Of a DNA stretch of 64,000 nucleotides, positions 40,658-50,254 are shown one piece after another. Origin of the DNA: Polaromonas sp. OV174 (GTDB lineage: Bacteria; Pseudomonadota; Gammaproteobacteria; Burkholderiales; Burkholderiaceae_C). The first letter of the stretch is position 1. Every line of letters starts with the position of its first letter. The notes under the pieces were generated by a model. The model made no database searches and was not told the DNA's origin. It worked only from the letters and a program-made list of their open reading frames with translations. Location: contig NZ_FOKZ01000023.1 of assembly GCF_900112285.1 (NCBI RefSeq), positions 1-64,000 of the forward strand, given 5' to 3'. The position numbers and the translations under genes were made by a program.

Positions 40658-41366
40658 CGAGCGCCTTCTTAGTCCGCTTGCTGATTGCCACGGGCACACG
40701 TGCCAGCCGCGCGGTTCCCAGACCGCCACGACCGACCGCAGACTGGCAATTCAACCATAAAAATTCGACGTCCCGAAAGCTGCCGATGGCGAATGCCCGC
40801 AAACGCTGCAACCCGGTTCATCAACTTGTGGCGGTGATGGGTTGCAAGAGACTGGGAGCCGGCCTTCAAGCGAGAACTGTGACCGGCTGCATCGGGCCCA
40901 AACCAGCCGATCAACGGGTTTCGCTTGAGCGTCCGCAATGCAGCTTGGATTCAACCGGTCGATTCAGCCAACTTGTTGCATCGACCGGTTGAATCCAAGA
41001 GCGGTTGCTGCCGGTCGCGAATGTCAGCTTACCGGTAGCTTTGCTCTTGATCACAATGAACGCTGATACCCCAGCATAGAGAGTCTCAATTTTCCGTCAA
41101 TAGCAAATGGTGCAGCACGAAAACTTGACAAACCAATAAGAAAGCCACCAAGGTTGCGCATGCGGAAGAAGAGGCGTGGTGGTTGTTGCGGTTGTTTCCC
41201 GAGATCAAATTCACTTCGGCGATTGCTTGCGATGTGCTTGATCGCGCCAATCGCGCCGAATGTACCAGTTTGCCGAGGTGCGTGCGGTGATCGACTCCAG
41301 GGTGTAGGGGCCGCTGCCGAAATGCAAACTGACCGTTCCAGGGGCCTGAGGCTTTCAGGGGGTGCT
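40658..41366. other. Non-coding stretch with an IS30 remnant
   Basis: About 700 bases separate the channel gene and the SDR gene. No credible gene is seen; the frames that exist have no recognisable pattern. The only structure found is the 56-bp IS30 remnant at 40944-40999. Confidence 0.6.
40944..40999. mobile_element. 56-bp IS30 deletion remnant
   Basis: Perfect 20-base inverted repeats, CTTGGATTCAACCGGTCGAT at 40944-40963 and its complement at 40980-40999, enclose 16 bases. The right half still encodes RFSQLVASTG plus the stop, exactly the C-terminus of the IS30 transposase at 23033-23354. Flanking AG bases on each side may be the target duplication. The element has thus lost all of its body between one repeat and the last ten codons. 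Confidence 0.8.
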
Positions 41367-42122
41367 TCAATCGAACTGCAAGCCACCGTTGAGATCAAGC
41401 ACCTCGCCGGTGATGAAACCGCTGAGTGGGTGCGCCAGGAAGAGCACGCTGTGCGCGAGTTCTTCCAATTCGCAGAAACGGCCGACGGGTATTTGTTTGC
41501 GCAGCTCGGCCTGGCGTTCGGCGCTGACCTGCTCGGTCAGCATCTGTGTCTTGACGAAGGTCGGGGCCAGCGCATTGCAGGTCACGCCGAAGGGCGCGAA
41601 TTCGCGGGCAAAGCTGAAGGTCAGCGAGATGACCCCGCCCTTGCTGGCGGCATAGGCGGGCAGGGGCGACAGCCCGCCGGTCTTGGCACCGTAGGAGGAG
41701 ATGTTGACGATGCGGCCGAAACCGCGCGCTTTCATGCCTGGCGCCACGCGCTGGCTGACATAAAAAACGCCGTCCAGGTTGATGCGCAAGGTCTTGTGCC
41801 AGAGCTCGGGCGTCGTTTGCTCGCAATTGGCGTACTGCAAGAATCCGGCGTTGTTGACGCAGACGTCGATGCGGCCGAAGTGCGCCTCGATCAGGTCGCA
41901 GGCGGCATACACCGCGCCATGGTCGCTCACGTCCATGGTGAAGCAGGCCAGGCGGTCGCCGTGCGTGGCCGACAGGCCGGCCACCTGGTCGGTGCGCAGG
42001 TCGGTGGCCGCCACGCGGTAGCCGGCCTCCAGCAGCGCGCGCACGGTGGCCAGGCCCATGCCGGCATTGGCGCCGGTGACAAGGGCGACCTGGTCTTGGA
42101 TGAGGGGGGTGTTAGGTTTCAT
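41367..42122 (-). CDS. SDR family oxidoreductase
   Basis: This 251-residue short-chain dehydrogenase has VALVTGANAGMGLATVRALL (coenzyme motif), VCVNNAGFLQYANCEQTTP (NNAG), the catalytic triad Ser in NISSYGAKTGG, and Tyr-Lys in YAASKGG. The C-terminal GFITGEVLDLNGGLQFD fits classical 3-oxoacyl-reductase-like SDRs. Next to the fructuronate-reductase-like gene it probably acts on a sugar or sugar acid. Confidence 0.88.
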   Translation of the reverse strand: MKPNTPLIQDQVALVTGANAGMGLATVRALLEAGYRVAATDLRTDQVAGLSATHGDRLACFTMDVSDHGAVYAACDLIEAHFGRIDVCVNNAGFLQYANCEQTTPELWHKTLRINLDGVFYVSQRVAPGMKARGFGRIVNISSYGAKTGGLSPLPAYAASKGGVISLTFSFAREFAPFGVTCNALAPTFVKTQMLTEQVSAERQAELRKQIPVGRFCELEELAHSVLFLAHPLSGFITGEVLDLNGGLQFD

Positions 42123-42184
42123 AAGTGCTCGGTTGATGTGGATGAATTGAAAGAGTGAAGGCTGGTCTGTGATGTCCGGCCAGC

Positions 42185-43621
42185 TCAGCGTGAAGTGGTC
42201 TCGGCCGCCCGCAGTTGCGACAGCGCAGCGGCCACGCCCACGGACTGGATGCGTTCCAGCCAGAAGTTCAGGCGCGAGGTCCATTGCGGGTTGGCGGGCA
42301 GGGCGTCGCCCCAGACCGAGGGCAGCGCCAGCAGGGCTTGCACCGTGCCGGCGGCATCGCCGCGATGCTGCTGCGCCAGGGCTTGCAGCGTCTCGCCCAG
42401 CGGGTCGGAAATCGCATAGGCCTGGCCCTGCTCGTCTTCGGCCAGCAGGTAGCGCAGCCAGACAGCGCTGGCAAAGGCCAGCGGCTCGACCGCTTGGCCG
42501 GATGCCAGCCGCGCCTGGACCGTGCCCAGCCAGCGCAAGGGAATCTTCAGTGAGCTGTCGGACGCGATCTGGTGCACCTTGTGGCGCAGGTCGGGGTTGG
42601 CGAAGCGCGCCAGCAGGGCATCGCGGTAGGCCGGCAGATCCGGGCGCCGTAGCTGCGGCATCATTACGCCGGTCATCAGTTGATGCACAAACCAGTGGAT
42701 GTCGGGCTGGGCCACGCAGTCGGCAACCGTGGGCAGGCCCATCACCGCGCCCATCAGCGCGATGGCGGTGTGGCTGCCGTTGAGCATGCAGAGCTTGGCC
42801 TGCTCGAAGGGCAGCACATCGTCCACCACGGTCACTCCCGCTGATGCGAGGGCAGCGGCATCCAGCGGGTCGGCAAAGTCGCGCTCTATCACCCACTCCC
42901 AAAAGCTTTCCGTGCCCAGCGCGCAGGCGTCGTCCAGGCCGGTGACTGCGGCGGCGTCGGTGCGGTGCAGCGGCGTGGCCGCCGGCACGATGCGGTCCAC
43001 CATGCTGTTGGGGAAGGTGCAGCGCGCGCTGATCCAGGCGGCCAGGGCGGCGTCCTTGTGTTGTGCGGCGTCCAGGCACAACTGGCGCAGCTTGTGTCCG
43101 TTGCCGCTCAGGTTGTCGCAGGAAGCCAGGGTCAAGCCGCCCAGTCCGGCGGCATGTCGTGCAGCAAGTCCCTTCACCAGCAGCGCGGCCAGCTCGGGGC
43201 CATAGGCTTTTTCGGTCACGGTCAGCGTGATCCAGCGCGTGGACGGCGCGGCGATGGCGTCTATCACCAGCTGCGGTTCACGCGCCGCCACGCAGGTTTT
43301 CTGCACGGCGCCGACGATCTGCCAGCGCCGGCCCGCCGCGCTAGCCACCTGCACCGTATAGAGGCCGTCTTGCGGCTCCAGCGCATCGGCCAGCGCGGTG
43401 CTGCGCATGGCCACGCCCAACACGCTCCAGCGCGCATCGCCTTGGGCCAGCAGGGTGTCAAACACCATCGCCTGGTGCGCGCGGTGAAAGGCCCCCAGAC
43501 CCAAATGCACGACTCCCGCCGCTGCCCGCTGGCGCTCGTAGCGGGGCAGTTGCAGTCGGGTTTCATGGCCTCGCGTGGAGGCTTTGAGCTCGTCGAGAGA
43601 GGCTTGGGAAAATGCGTGCAT
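42185..43621 (-). CDS. Mannitol dehydrogenase family; fructuronate reductase-like
   Basis: This 478-residue NAD(P)-dependent polyol/aldonate dehydrogenase has GVVHLGLGAFHRAHQAMVFD (Rossmann), VTEKAYGPELAALLVKG, LASCDNLSGNGHKLRQ and the signature KLCMLNGSHTAIALMG with the catalytic Lys, Asn and His. UxuB interconverts fructuronate and mannonate. With ManD at 48.6 kb this would give the route fructuronate-mannonate-2-keto-3-deoxygluconate. A start at 43621 is used. The partner uxaC is not in the window. Confidence 0.88.
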   Translation of the reverse strand: MHAFSQASLDELKASTRGHETRLQLPRYERQRAAAGVVHLGLGAFHRAHQAMVFDTLLAQGDARWSVLGVAMRSTALADALEPQDGLYTVQVASAAGRRWQIVGAVQKTCVAAREPQLVIDAIAAPSTRWITLTVTEKAYGPELAALLVKGLAARHAAGLGGLTLASCDNLSGNGHKLRQLCLDAAQHKDAALAAWISARCTFPNSMVDRIVPAATPLHRTDAAAVTGLDDACALGTESFWEWVIERDFADPLDAAALASAGVTVVDDVLPFEQAKLCMLNGSHTAIALMGAVMGLPTVADCVAQPDIHWFVHQLMTGVMMPQLRRPDLPAYRDALLARFANPDLRHKVHQIASDSSLKIPLRWLGTVQARLASGQAVEPLAFASAVWLRYLLAEDEQGQAYAISDPLGETLQALAQQHRGDAAGTVQALLALPSVWGDALPANPQWTSRLNFWLERIQSVGVAAALSQLRAAETTSR

Positions 43622-43682
43622 AAGGTCCGGGTGCTCAAGGAAAAAGAGCTTGATTGAACATCTGGACAGACCACTCCACCAA

Positions 43683-43738
43683 TAGTGGTAAACCACTATG
43701 CGCATATTTGGCTTACCACTTTATATTTGGTCCAACCA
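43683..43738. promoter_or_regulatory. Three TGGT/ACCA-type operators
   Basis: Between the divergent dehydrogenase and GntR genes lie TAGTGGTAAACCACTA (43683-43698, a perfect palindrome), TTTGGCTTACCACT (about 43707-43720), and TGGTCCAACCA (43728-43738). All fit the TGGT-N2/3-ACCA form bound by FadR/UxuR-type GntR proteins. The last site is 13 bases before the GntR start. Confidence 0.65.
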
Positions 43739-43750
43739 CTTTAGGCAGAC

Positions 43751-44482
43751 ATGGCACTTCACCTCATTTCTCCCAACGACGATGCGCAGGCACCCAAGGC
43801 GGGCTCGGATCGCTCCTACCAGCGCCTGGCCGCGCAAATGCTGGCGCTGATCGTGCAAGGGGAGTTCAAGCTTGGCGAACGCCTGCCGTCGGAGCGCGCC
43901 CTCGCAGAGCGCTTTGATGTGAGCCGCACCTCGGTGCGCGAAGCCATGATCGCACTGGAGCTGCAGGGCGTGGTCGAGGTGCGCGGTGGCTCGGGCATTT
44001 ACGTTACGCAAACCAGCGCTTCCGTGGCGACCCCCTCATATATGCCGGAAACCGGGCCGGGCCCGTTTGAACTGCTGCGCGCCCGTTGTCTGATCGAGTC
44101 GGAAATCGCCTCGGTGGCAGCCGAGACGCGCAAGGACGGCGATCTTGACCGGATCTTCAGCGCCCTGTCCGACATGCGCGAGCACATCGATGACAAGGAC
44201 GCCAACGAGGAGGCTGATTGCCTGTTTCACCTGCGCATCGCGGAATCCACCGGGAACAGCGTACTGCTGCAAATGGTCACCGCCATGTGGGCGCAGGCCA
44301 GGGGCCCGGTCTGGACCAAGATCGAGCACCACTTTCATACCCCCGAACTGCGCCTGGCCTCGCATGCCGATCACCAGCGCATTTTCAAGGCTCTGTTGGC
44401 ACGCGACCCGGTCGCGGCGCGGGCCGCCATGCGCGCGCACCTGGAGCGCGTTATCAGTGAGTTTGCCCAGGCTTGGCGCTAA
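43751..44482 (+). CDS. GntR/FadR-family (FCD) regulator, UxuR-like
   Basis: A 243-residue regulator with the wHTH LPSERALAERFDVSRTSVRE and a C-terminal FCD domain (LLRARCLIESEIASVAAETR, EADCLFHLRIAESTGNSVLL). It is divergent from the fructuronate reductase-like gene and upstream of the ABC importer and ManD. FadR/FCD regulators of sugar acid loci (UxuR, ExuR) release DNA when the sugar acid binds. Confidence 0.92.
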   Translation: MALHLISPNDDAQAPKAGSDRSYQRLAAQMLALIVQGEFKLGERLPSERALAERFDVSRTSVREAMIALELQGVVEVRGGSGIYVTQTSASVATPSYMPETGPGPFELLRARCLIESEIASVAAETRKDGDLDRIFSALSDMREHIDDKDANEEADCLFHLRIAESTGNSVLLQMVTAMWAQARGPVWTKIEHHFHTPELRLASHADHQRIFKALLARDPVAARAAMRAHLERVISEFAQAWR

Positions 44483-44517
44483 CGCGCGTTTTCTTTCAAC
44501 CATAAATCAAAAGAGAC

Positions 44518-45357
44518 ATGACCATGCACCTTCGACTCCCCGGATTTCGGCCCAGTGTGGCCGGCTTGTTGTTCGGCCTGAGCGCGGCGGCCTTTGCCCA
44601 GACACCGCCCGCCGCAGGCGTCAGCCCGCGCATTGACGCGATCAAGAAGGCGGGCGTGTTGCGCGCGGCCGTGCTGTCGAACCCGCCTTGGCTGCTCCAG
44701 AACACCTCCGGTTCCGGTGATGCCTGGTCCGGCCCGGCATGGTCGCTGGCGAACGAGGTGGCCAAGCAACTCGGCGTCAAGCTGCAAGCCGTTCCTGTCT
44801 CGCACGAGACCAAGGTGCCGGTGCTCGCGTCGAATCAGGCGGACATGACGATCTCGCCGCTCTCGGTCACACCCGAACGCCTGAACGTGGTGGACTTTGT
44901 GACCTACTCACGCACCGCGCTGTGCGTGTTTGGCCGCGCCGATAACCCCAAGGTCGCCAATGCCAAGTCAATCGACGAGTTCAACAGCCCGGACATCACG
45001 GTCGCCTACTTCACCGGCGGCGGCGAAGAGAACTGGGTCAAAAAGCGCTTCCCCAAAGCCAAGCTTCGCGCCGTGTCCATTGCCGGCACGGCAGCACCGG
45101 TCGAGGAAATCATCGCCAAGCGTGCCGATGTGACGCCGATCAACCGCGTGCCATGGCAGGCGCTGAATCGCAAGGTCAAAGGCCTGAAGGCGCTACCCGA
45201 TGGCAACAACTGCCAGGACTCGGTCGAGATGGCGGCGGATATCGGTCTGGCCATCGACAAGAACCAGCCAGCTTTTCTCAACTGGTTGCGCGAGGTTGAA
45301 AAAACCCTGGCACCCCGCCTGGCCAGCGAGGAAAAGCAAGTCATCGATAGCATGTAG
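44518..45357 (+). CDS. Polar-amino-acid-type ABC receptor 1
   Basis: This 279-residue periplasmic receptor has an N-terminal signal (SVAGLLFGLSAAAFAQTPPA) and the family 3 pattern PRIDAIKKAGVLRAAVLSNP, VPVSHETKVPVLASNQADMT and ERLNVVDFVTYSRTALCV. It resembles the next gene closely and shares TPPAxGxSPRIDAI and NNCQDS segments. It probably acts with the permeases and ATPase downstream. Confidence 0.88.
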   Translation: MTMHLRLPGFRPSVAGLLFGLSAAAFAQTPPAAGVSPRIDAIKKAGVLRAAVLSNPPWLLQNTSGSGDAWSGPAWSLANEVAKQLGVKLQAVPVSHETKVPVLASNQADMTISPLSVTPERLNVVDFVTYSRTALCVFGRADNPKVANAKSIDEFNSPDITVAYFTGGGEENWVKKRFPKAKLRAVSIAGTAAPVEEIIAKRADVTPINRVPWQALNRKVKGLKALPDGNNCQDSVEMAADIGLAIDKNQPAFLNWLREVEKTLAPRLASEEKQVIDSM

Positions 45358-45414
45358 TAAGACCGGCAGTCAACACGGCATCCCAGTTCACATTACGACA
45401 ACAAGAGACATCAC

Positions 45415-46263
45415 ATGACAGCTTTTCCATCGATATTTCATGGCTGTAAGGCCATTGCCTTGGCCGCTACGCTGGCCGCCACGGCAGGCGCTGCCTTCGC
45501 CCAGACGCCGCCCGCACCCGGCGCCAGCCCGCGCATAGATGCCATCCGCAAGGCTGGCGTGCTGCGCGTGGGCGTCGTCAACAACCCGCCCTGGCTGGCA
45601 CAGAACACCACTGGCGTGGGCGAGGACTGGTCGGGTCCGTCCTGGCTGCTGGGCAAGGAGTTTGCCAAGCTGCTGGGCGTGAAGATGGTGCCGGTGCCGG
45701 TCAGCCACGAAACCAAGGTGCCGGCGCTGATCGCCAACCAGATGGACATCATGATCGGCCCTCTGAACCAGAATGCCGAGCGCGCCAAGATCATCGACTT
45801 TGTGACCTTCTCCAGCACCAGCGTCTGCATGTTCGGACGCGCCGACAACCCGAAGTTCACCAATGCCAAGAAGGTGGAGGACTTCAACAAGCCGGAGATC
45901 ACCATGGCCTACTTCTCGGGCGCCGGTGAAGAGCCCATGGTGCGCGAGCAGTTCTCCAAGGCCACGCTGCGCGGCGTGACCAACTCGGGCTCCGTCGCAC
46001 CGATCGAGGAGGTGCTGGCCGGTCGCTCGGACGTGGCGCCGCTGAACCGCATGTTGTGGCCCAACATCCAGAAGAAGGTCAAGGGCCTGGCCGCCTTCCC
46101 CAAGGAAAACAACTGCCAGGACAGCAAGATTTTCGAGATTAAGGCCGGCATGGGCGTGAACAAGAACGAGCAGGTCTACCTGGACTGGCTGCGTGAAGTC
46201 GAAAAGCGCATGCAACCGGCGCTGGCCGCCGAAGAAGTGCGTATGACGCAGACGCTGAAGTAA
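45415..46263 (+). CDS. Polar-amino-acid-type ABC receptor 2 (paralogue)
   Basis: This 282-residue receptor has a signal peptide (ALAATLAATAGAAFAQTPPA) and PRIDAIRKAGVLRVGVVNNP, VPVSHETKVPALIANQMDIM and ERAKIIDFVTFSSTSVCMFG. It is similar to receptor 1 over its full length; the two lie 57 bases apart, so they are tandem paralogues that may widen ligand range. A hairpin follows the stop. Confidence 0.9.
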   Translation: MTAFPSIFHGCKAIALAATLAATAGAAFAQTPPAPGASPRIDAIRKAGVLRVGVVNNPPWLAQNTTGVGEDWSGPSWLLGKEFAKLLGVKMVPVPVSHETKVPALIANQMDIMIGPLNQNAERAKIIDFVTFSSTSVCMFGRADNPKFTNAKKVEDFNKPEITMAYFSGAGEEPMVREQFSKATLRGVTNSGSVAPIEEVLAGRSDVAPLNRMLWPNIQKKVKGLAAFPKENNCQDSKIFEIKAGMGVNKNEQVYLDWLREVEKRMQPALAAEEVRMTQTLK

Positions 46264-46303
46264 GCCCAGGGGCGGCTCAGGCCTCCCATCCCTCCCGTAA
46301 CGA

Positions 46304-46336
46304 CCACGCGGCCTGCCTCAAAGGCAGCCTGCGTGG
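46304..46336 (+). other. Hairpin between receptor and permease genes
   Basis: CCACGCGGCCTGCCT (46304-46318) can fold with AGGCAGCCTGCGTGG (46322-46336), six plus six paired bases around a 3-base mismatch and a CAA loop. No T-run follows. Such hairpins after receptor genes often stabilise the receptor mRNA or reduce permease expression. Confidence 0.55.
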
Positions 46337-46371
46337 CCGCTGCATTCCTCCAACTTTGACGGACACCTTCC

Positions 46372-47037
46372 ATGGACGTGGATTTTTCACCGATCGTCGA
46401 CAACTGGCAATTCTTTGCCAGCGGGCTCGGCGTGACGATCCTGCTTAGCGTCATCAGCGCCATCACCAGCATTGCGGCCGGGCTGGTGATTGCGCTGCTG
46501 CGCCTGTACGGCCCGCGCTGGCTTAGTACGCTGCTGGTGTTTTATGTCGACAGCATGCGTGCCATCCCGATTCTGGTCGTGCTGGTGTGGATTTACTTTG
46601 CCTTCCCGCTGCTGGCTGGCGTGACCTTTCCGCCATTCTGGGCGGCGCTGGTCGGGCTGACGCTGCACATCGCGGCCTATGCGTCGGAAATCATCCGCGC
46701 CGGCATTGAGTCCATACGCCCCGGACAGACGCGGGCCGGCCTGGCGCTCGGCATGTCGCGGGCGCAGATCCTGCGCAAGATCATCCTGCCGCAGGCCACC
46801 ATTCGCATGCTGCCGGCCTTCGGCTCGGTGCTGACCATGGCGATCAAGGACACAGCCATCGCGACGGTGATTGCGGTGCCTGAACTCATGCACCGCGCCG
46901 AGACCGTCGCCGGTCAAAGTTACCGGCCGGTTGAAGTCTTCACCACGGTGATGGTGCTGTATTTCCTGACCCTATTTCCGGTCACGCGCGTGGTCGATCG
47001 CCTGTACCAAAAACTTGCACACCTGGGGCGCTCATGA
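46372..47037 (+). CDS. ABC permease, HisM/GlnP type 1
   Basis: This 221-residue permease has the start VDFSPIVDNWQFFASGLGVT and family segments LVVLVWIYFAFPLL, AYASEIIRAGIESIRPGQTR and the EAA loop GLALGMSRAQILRKIILPQA. It forms the transmembrane pair with the next permease. The ATGA overlap with the next gene indicates coupling. Confidence 0.92.
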   Translation: MDVDFSPIVDNWQFFASGLGVTILLSVISAITSIAAGLVIALLRLYGPRWLSTLLVFYVDSMRAIPILVVLVWIYFAFPLLAGVTFPPFWAALVGLTLHIAAYASEIIRAGIESIRPGQTRAGLALGMSRAQILRKIILPQATIRMLPAFGSVLTMAIKDTAIATVIAVPELMHRAETVAGQSYRPVEVFTTVMVLYFLTLFPVTRVVDRLYQKLAHLGRS

Positions 47038-47693
47038 ACTTCGACTGGAACGTCATCTGGACCCATCGCGCGGCGCTACTTGAAGGCGCTGCGATGACCA
47101 TCGGCCTCACGGTCGTGACCATGCTGCTGGCCGTTCCGGGCGGCATCCTGCTGGCGCTAATGCGCCTGTCGTCCAACAAGCTCGTCAGCAACGCCTCGCT
47201 GGCCTTTGTGGAGTTCTTTCGCAACCTGCCGCTGATCCTGGTGATCTATTGGGCTTTTTATGTCATGCCCATTGCCTTCAATGTGCAGTTCTCCGCCTTG
47301 ACGACGGCGCTGGTGGCCCTGGTGCTGAATGTGTCGTCCTACAACGCAGAGACCTTTCGCGCCGGCATCAACTCCATCCGCAAAGGGCAGATGGAGGCGG
47401 CGCTGGCCATGGGCATGTCGCGCCGGCAGGCGATGTTCAAGGTTGTGATCCCGCAGGCCGGGCGGCGTATTTTGCCGGTGATGGCCAGCACCTGGGTTGC
47501 GCTTTTCAAGGACACCTCGCTGGTGTCGGTAATCGCGGTCAGCGAACTGGCCTACACGTCAATGCAGATTCGCGCGCAGACCTTCCGCGTGCTGGAAATG
47601 CTCACGGCCATGGCTGCGCTTTACTGGCTGATGGGTTACCCGCAGGCCAAGCTCGTGGACTGGATTCACAAAAAATATGGAGTCAAGGAATGA
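47034..47693 (+). CDS. ABC permease, HisM/GlnP type 2
   Basis: A 219-residue permease: [60 protein letters not shown] and EAA loop [20 protein letters not shown]. It is the partner of the preceding permease, overlapping both neighbours by ATGA. Confidence 0.92.
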   Translation: MNFDWNVIWTHRAALLEGAAMTIGLTVVTMLLAVPGGILLALMRLSSNKLVSNASLAFVEFFRNLPLILVIYWAFYVMPIAFNVQFSALTTALVALVLNVSSYNAETFRAGINSIRKGQMEAALAMGMSRRQAMFKVVIPQAGRRILPVMASTWVALFKDTSLVSVIAVSELAYTSMQIRAQTFRVLEMLTAMAALYWLMGYPQAKLVDWIHKKYGVKE

Positions 47694-48499
47694 ACGCATC
47701 AACAGAACAATTGGCCGTAGGCGCTGCCTCCGTGACAAAGCCGCGCAAGGGCGCCGACCAGCCGCCGGTGTTGGTCTATGAGAACGTGCGCAAGATGTAC
47801 GGCGACTTTGTGGCGCTCAACGGCGTTTCGCTGCAGGTCAACAAGGGTGAGGTGATGTGCCTGATCGGCCCGTCCGGTTCCGGCAAGTCAACGCTGTTGC
47901 GTTGTACCAATGCGCTGGAAACCCTTAACGGCGGCCGCGTGCTGCTCGATGGGGTGCCGCTGCCGACACGCGAGGCCGACGTACGCAAGGTGCGCCAGCG
48001 CATGGGTATGGTGTTCCAGAGTTTTGAGCTCTTTCCGCACAAGACGGCCCTGGACAACGTGGCCATGGGCCCGATCACGGTGCTGGGCATGAGCGAAGCC
48101 GATGCCCGCACCCGCGCCCGCGCATTACTCGACAAGGTTGGCCTGGCGTCCAAGGCTGACAACTTTCCGGCCAACCTGTCCGGCGGCCAGCAGCAGCGCG
48201 TAGCGATTGCGCGCGCCCTGGCGATGGAGCCCGAAGTCATGCTGTTCGACGAGCCGACCTCGGCGCTGGACCCGGAGACGGTCGGTGAGGTGCTCAACGT
48301 GATGAAGAAGCTCGCCCAGGAAGGTATGACCATGATCGTTGTCACCCACGAGATGAGCTTTGCCCAGCGCGTGGCCAACTGGGTCGTGGTGTTCGAGAAC
48401 GGCGCCATCATGGAGGAGGGCCCGCCCTCGCAGATCTTCGACAACCCCACGGTGGCGCGCACGCGCGACTTCCTGGGCCACCTGGGCTGGAACGGCTAA
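47690..48499 (+). CDS. ABC ATPase, amino acid type
   Basis: This 269-residue ATPase has Walker [15 protein letters not shown]-loop [17 protein letters not shown], signature [15 protein letters not shown], Walker [15 protein letters not shown] and the switch histidine VVTHEMSFA. It completes the importer with the two permeases and receptors. The ATG at 47690 overlaps the permease stop; a longer N-terminus than usual precedes the core. Confidence 0.94.
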   Translation: MNASTEQLAVGAASVTKPRKGADQPPVLVYENVRKMYGDFVALNGVSLQVNKGEVMCLIGPSGSGKSTLLRCTNALETLNGGRVLLDGVPLPTREADVRKVRQRMGMVFQSFELFPHKTALDNVAMGPITVLGMSEADARTRARALLDKVGLASKADNFPANLSGGQQQRVAIARALAMEPEVMLFDEPTSALDPETVGEVLNVMKKLAQEGMTMIVVTHEMSFAQRVANWVVVFENGAIMEEGPPSQIFDNPTVARTRDFLGHLGWNG

Positions 48500-48572
48500 A
48501 GTCGCGCGCTTGCCCCTGCCTTCAGACATCCCATTTTTCCGGCAATCCAGCCTTTTAAAGACCCCACTTGTT

Positions 48573-49784
48573 ATGAAAATTACCAACGCCCGCGTGATCG
48601 TCTGCAGCCCAGGCCGCAACTTTGTCACCCTCAAGATCGAAACCGACGAAGGCCTGACCGGCATCGGCGACGCGACGCTGAACGGTCGCGAGCTGTCCGT
48701 GGTCAGCTACCTGAACGACCACGTCATTCCCTGCCTCATAGGCCGCGACGCCCACCAGATCGAAGACATCTGGCAATACCTCTACAAGGGCGCTTACTGG
48801 CGCCGCGGCCCGGTGACCATGAGCGCGATCGCTGCCGTCGACACCGCCCTGTGGGACATCAAGGCCAAGGCCGCCAACATGCCGCTGTACCAGTTGTTGG
48901 GCGGCCGCAGCCGCTCGGGCGTGATGGTCTACGGCCACGCCAACGGCAGCGACATCGAACACACGGTCGATGAAGTGCTGCGCTATAAGGAAATGGGCTA
49001 CAAGGCGATCCGCGCGCAAAGCGGCGTGCCTGGCCTCGAAAAAGTCTATGGCGTCGGCCGTGGCAATATGTTTTACGAGCCGGCTGACAGCAGCCTGCCC
49101 AGCGAGCATGACTGGAGCACCGAAAAATACATGCTGCATGCGCCCAAGCTATTTGACGCCGTGCGCCAGGCCGTCGGCCCGGACATTCACCTGCTGCACG
49201 ACGTGCACCACCGCCTCACGCCCATCGAAGCCGGCCGCCTGGGCAAGGCGCTGGAGCCCTTCCATCTGTTCTGGCTGGAAGACGCCACGCCCGCCGAAAA
49301 CCAGGAGGCCTTTCGCCTGATTCGCCAGCACACCACCACGCCGCTGGCCGTGGGCGAAATTTTCAACACCATCTGGGATTGCAAGGACTTGATCCAGAAC
49401 CAGCTCATCGACTACATCCGCGCCACCATCGTGCATGCCGGCGGCCTGACGCATCTGCGCCGCATCGCCGACTTTGCCGCCATGCACCAGGTCCGCACCG
49501 GCTGCCACGGCGCCACCGACCTGTCGCCGGTCTGCATGGGCACGGCCCTGCATTTCGACACCTGGGTGCCCAACTTCGGCATCCAGGAATACATGCGCCA
49601 CACCGAGCTGACCGACGAGGTCTTCCCGCACAGCTATTCGTTCAAGGACGGTTACATGCACTGCGGCGAAACGATTGGCCACGGCGTGGACATCGACGAA
49701 GAGCTGGCCGCCAAATACCCCTACCAGCGCGCCTATTTGCCGGTGAACCGGCTGCAGCATGATGGGACGCTGGTTAACTGGTAA
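48573..49784 (+). CDS. manD: D-mannonate dehydratase ManD (enolase superfamily)
   Basis: This 403-residue enzyme dehydrates D-mannonate to 2-keto-3-deoxy-D-gluconate. The residues known in characterised ManD line up by position: R147 in [10 protein letters not shown]159 in EKVYGVG, D210 and H212 in [11 protein letters not shown], metal glutamates E236 (WLEDATP) and E262 (VGEIFNT), and H312 in RTGCHGATD. Some relatives (RspA type) act weakly or on gluconate. The neighbouring fructuronate reductase-like gene supports mannonate as substrate. Confidence 0.93.
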   Translation: MKITNARVIVCSPGRNFVTLKIETDEGLTGIGDATLNGRELSVVSYLNDHVIPCLIGRDAHQIEDIWQYLYKGAYWRRGPVTMSAIAAVDTALWDIKAKAANMPLYQLLGGRSRSGVMVYGHANGSDIEHTVDEVLRYKEMGYKAIRAQSGVPGLEKVYGVGRGNMFYEPADSSLPSEHDWSTEKYMLHAPKLFDAVRQAVGPDIHLLHDVHHRLTPIEAGRLGKALEPFHLFWLEDATPAENQEAFRLIRQHTTTPLAVGEIFNTIWDCKDLIQNQLIDYIRATIVHAGGLTHLRRIADFAAMHQVRTGCHGATDLSPVCMGTALHFDTWVPNFGIQEYMRHTELTDEVFPHSYSFKDGYMHCGETIGHGVDIDEELAAKYPYQRAYLPVNRLQHDGTLVNW

Positions 49785-50056
49785 TCCGGCGGCGTAGGCA
49801 AGGAAGGGTGGTGGTGCCACCCCTCCCCAGCACCGTCAAATGACCCGCAATTGTTGCACTTGGACTTTTGAGACCACCCGAAACAGACTCACCCATCCAG
49901 AAACCGATGAAGGATGCCAAGCTTTCGGCCTATGTCGTGGAGACTCAGGCAGGCATTTAGAACACCTCCACGTCGTCAGCAGGAACCGCATTTTTTTGGA
50001 TACGCCTGAGAAATAGGCGAAGTTGGTTGCATCCGGTACTTTCAATATGTCGGGAC

Positions 50057-50254
50057 TTATTTCGCCAATTTCTGACAGCGTCGGTAGTATTTTTTCGGCC
50101 TGCCAAGTTGGCCTTTTGCCTCGGAACCCAATTCGACCTCGGTCACCGCCGGGTTTGCTGTCAGCAACTTGTCCAGAGCCGTGTTCAATTTTTCCTTGCT
50201 GATAGATGCGGGTGTGGGTGATTCCGCAATGCGGAAACGCCGCGCTAATCGCAT
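50057..50254 (-). CDS. Possible small or decayed wHTH-like protein
   Basis: The minus-strand frame is open from 50356 to the TAA at 50057, but the first ATG is at 50254 (MRLARRFRIAESPTPASISK). The C-terminus GRPKKYYRRCQKLAK has the GRPKxYYR turn found at the wing of some winged helices, after SKEKLNTALDKLLTANPAV. There is no ribosome-binding site. It could be a gene remnant or a chance frame. Confidence 0.3.
   Translation of the reverse strand: MRLARRFRIAESPTPASISKEKLNTALDKLLTANPAVTEVELGSEAKGQLGRPKKYYRRCQKLAK

Noticed and set aside
40669-40938. Frames between the TRIC gene and the IS30 remnant
   Set aside because: Several overlapping frames on both strands, none with recognisable motifs or ribosome-binding sites.
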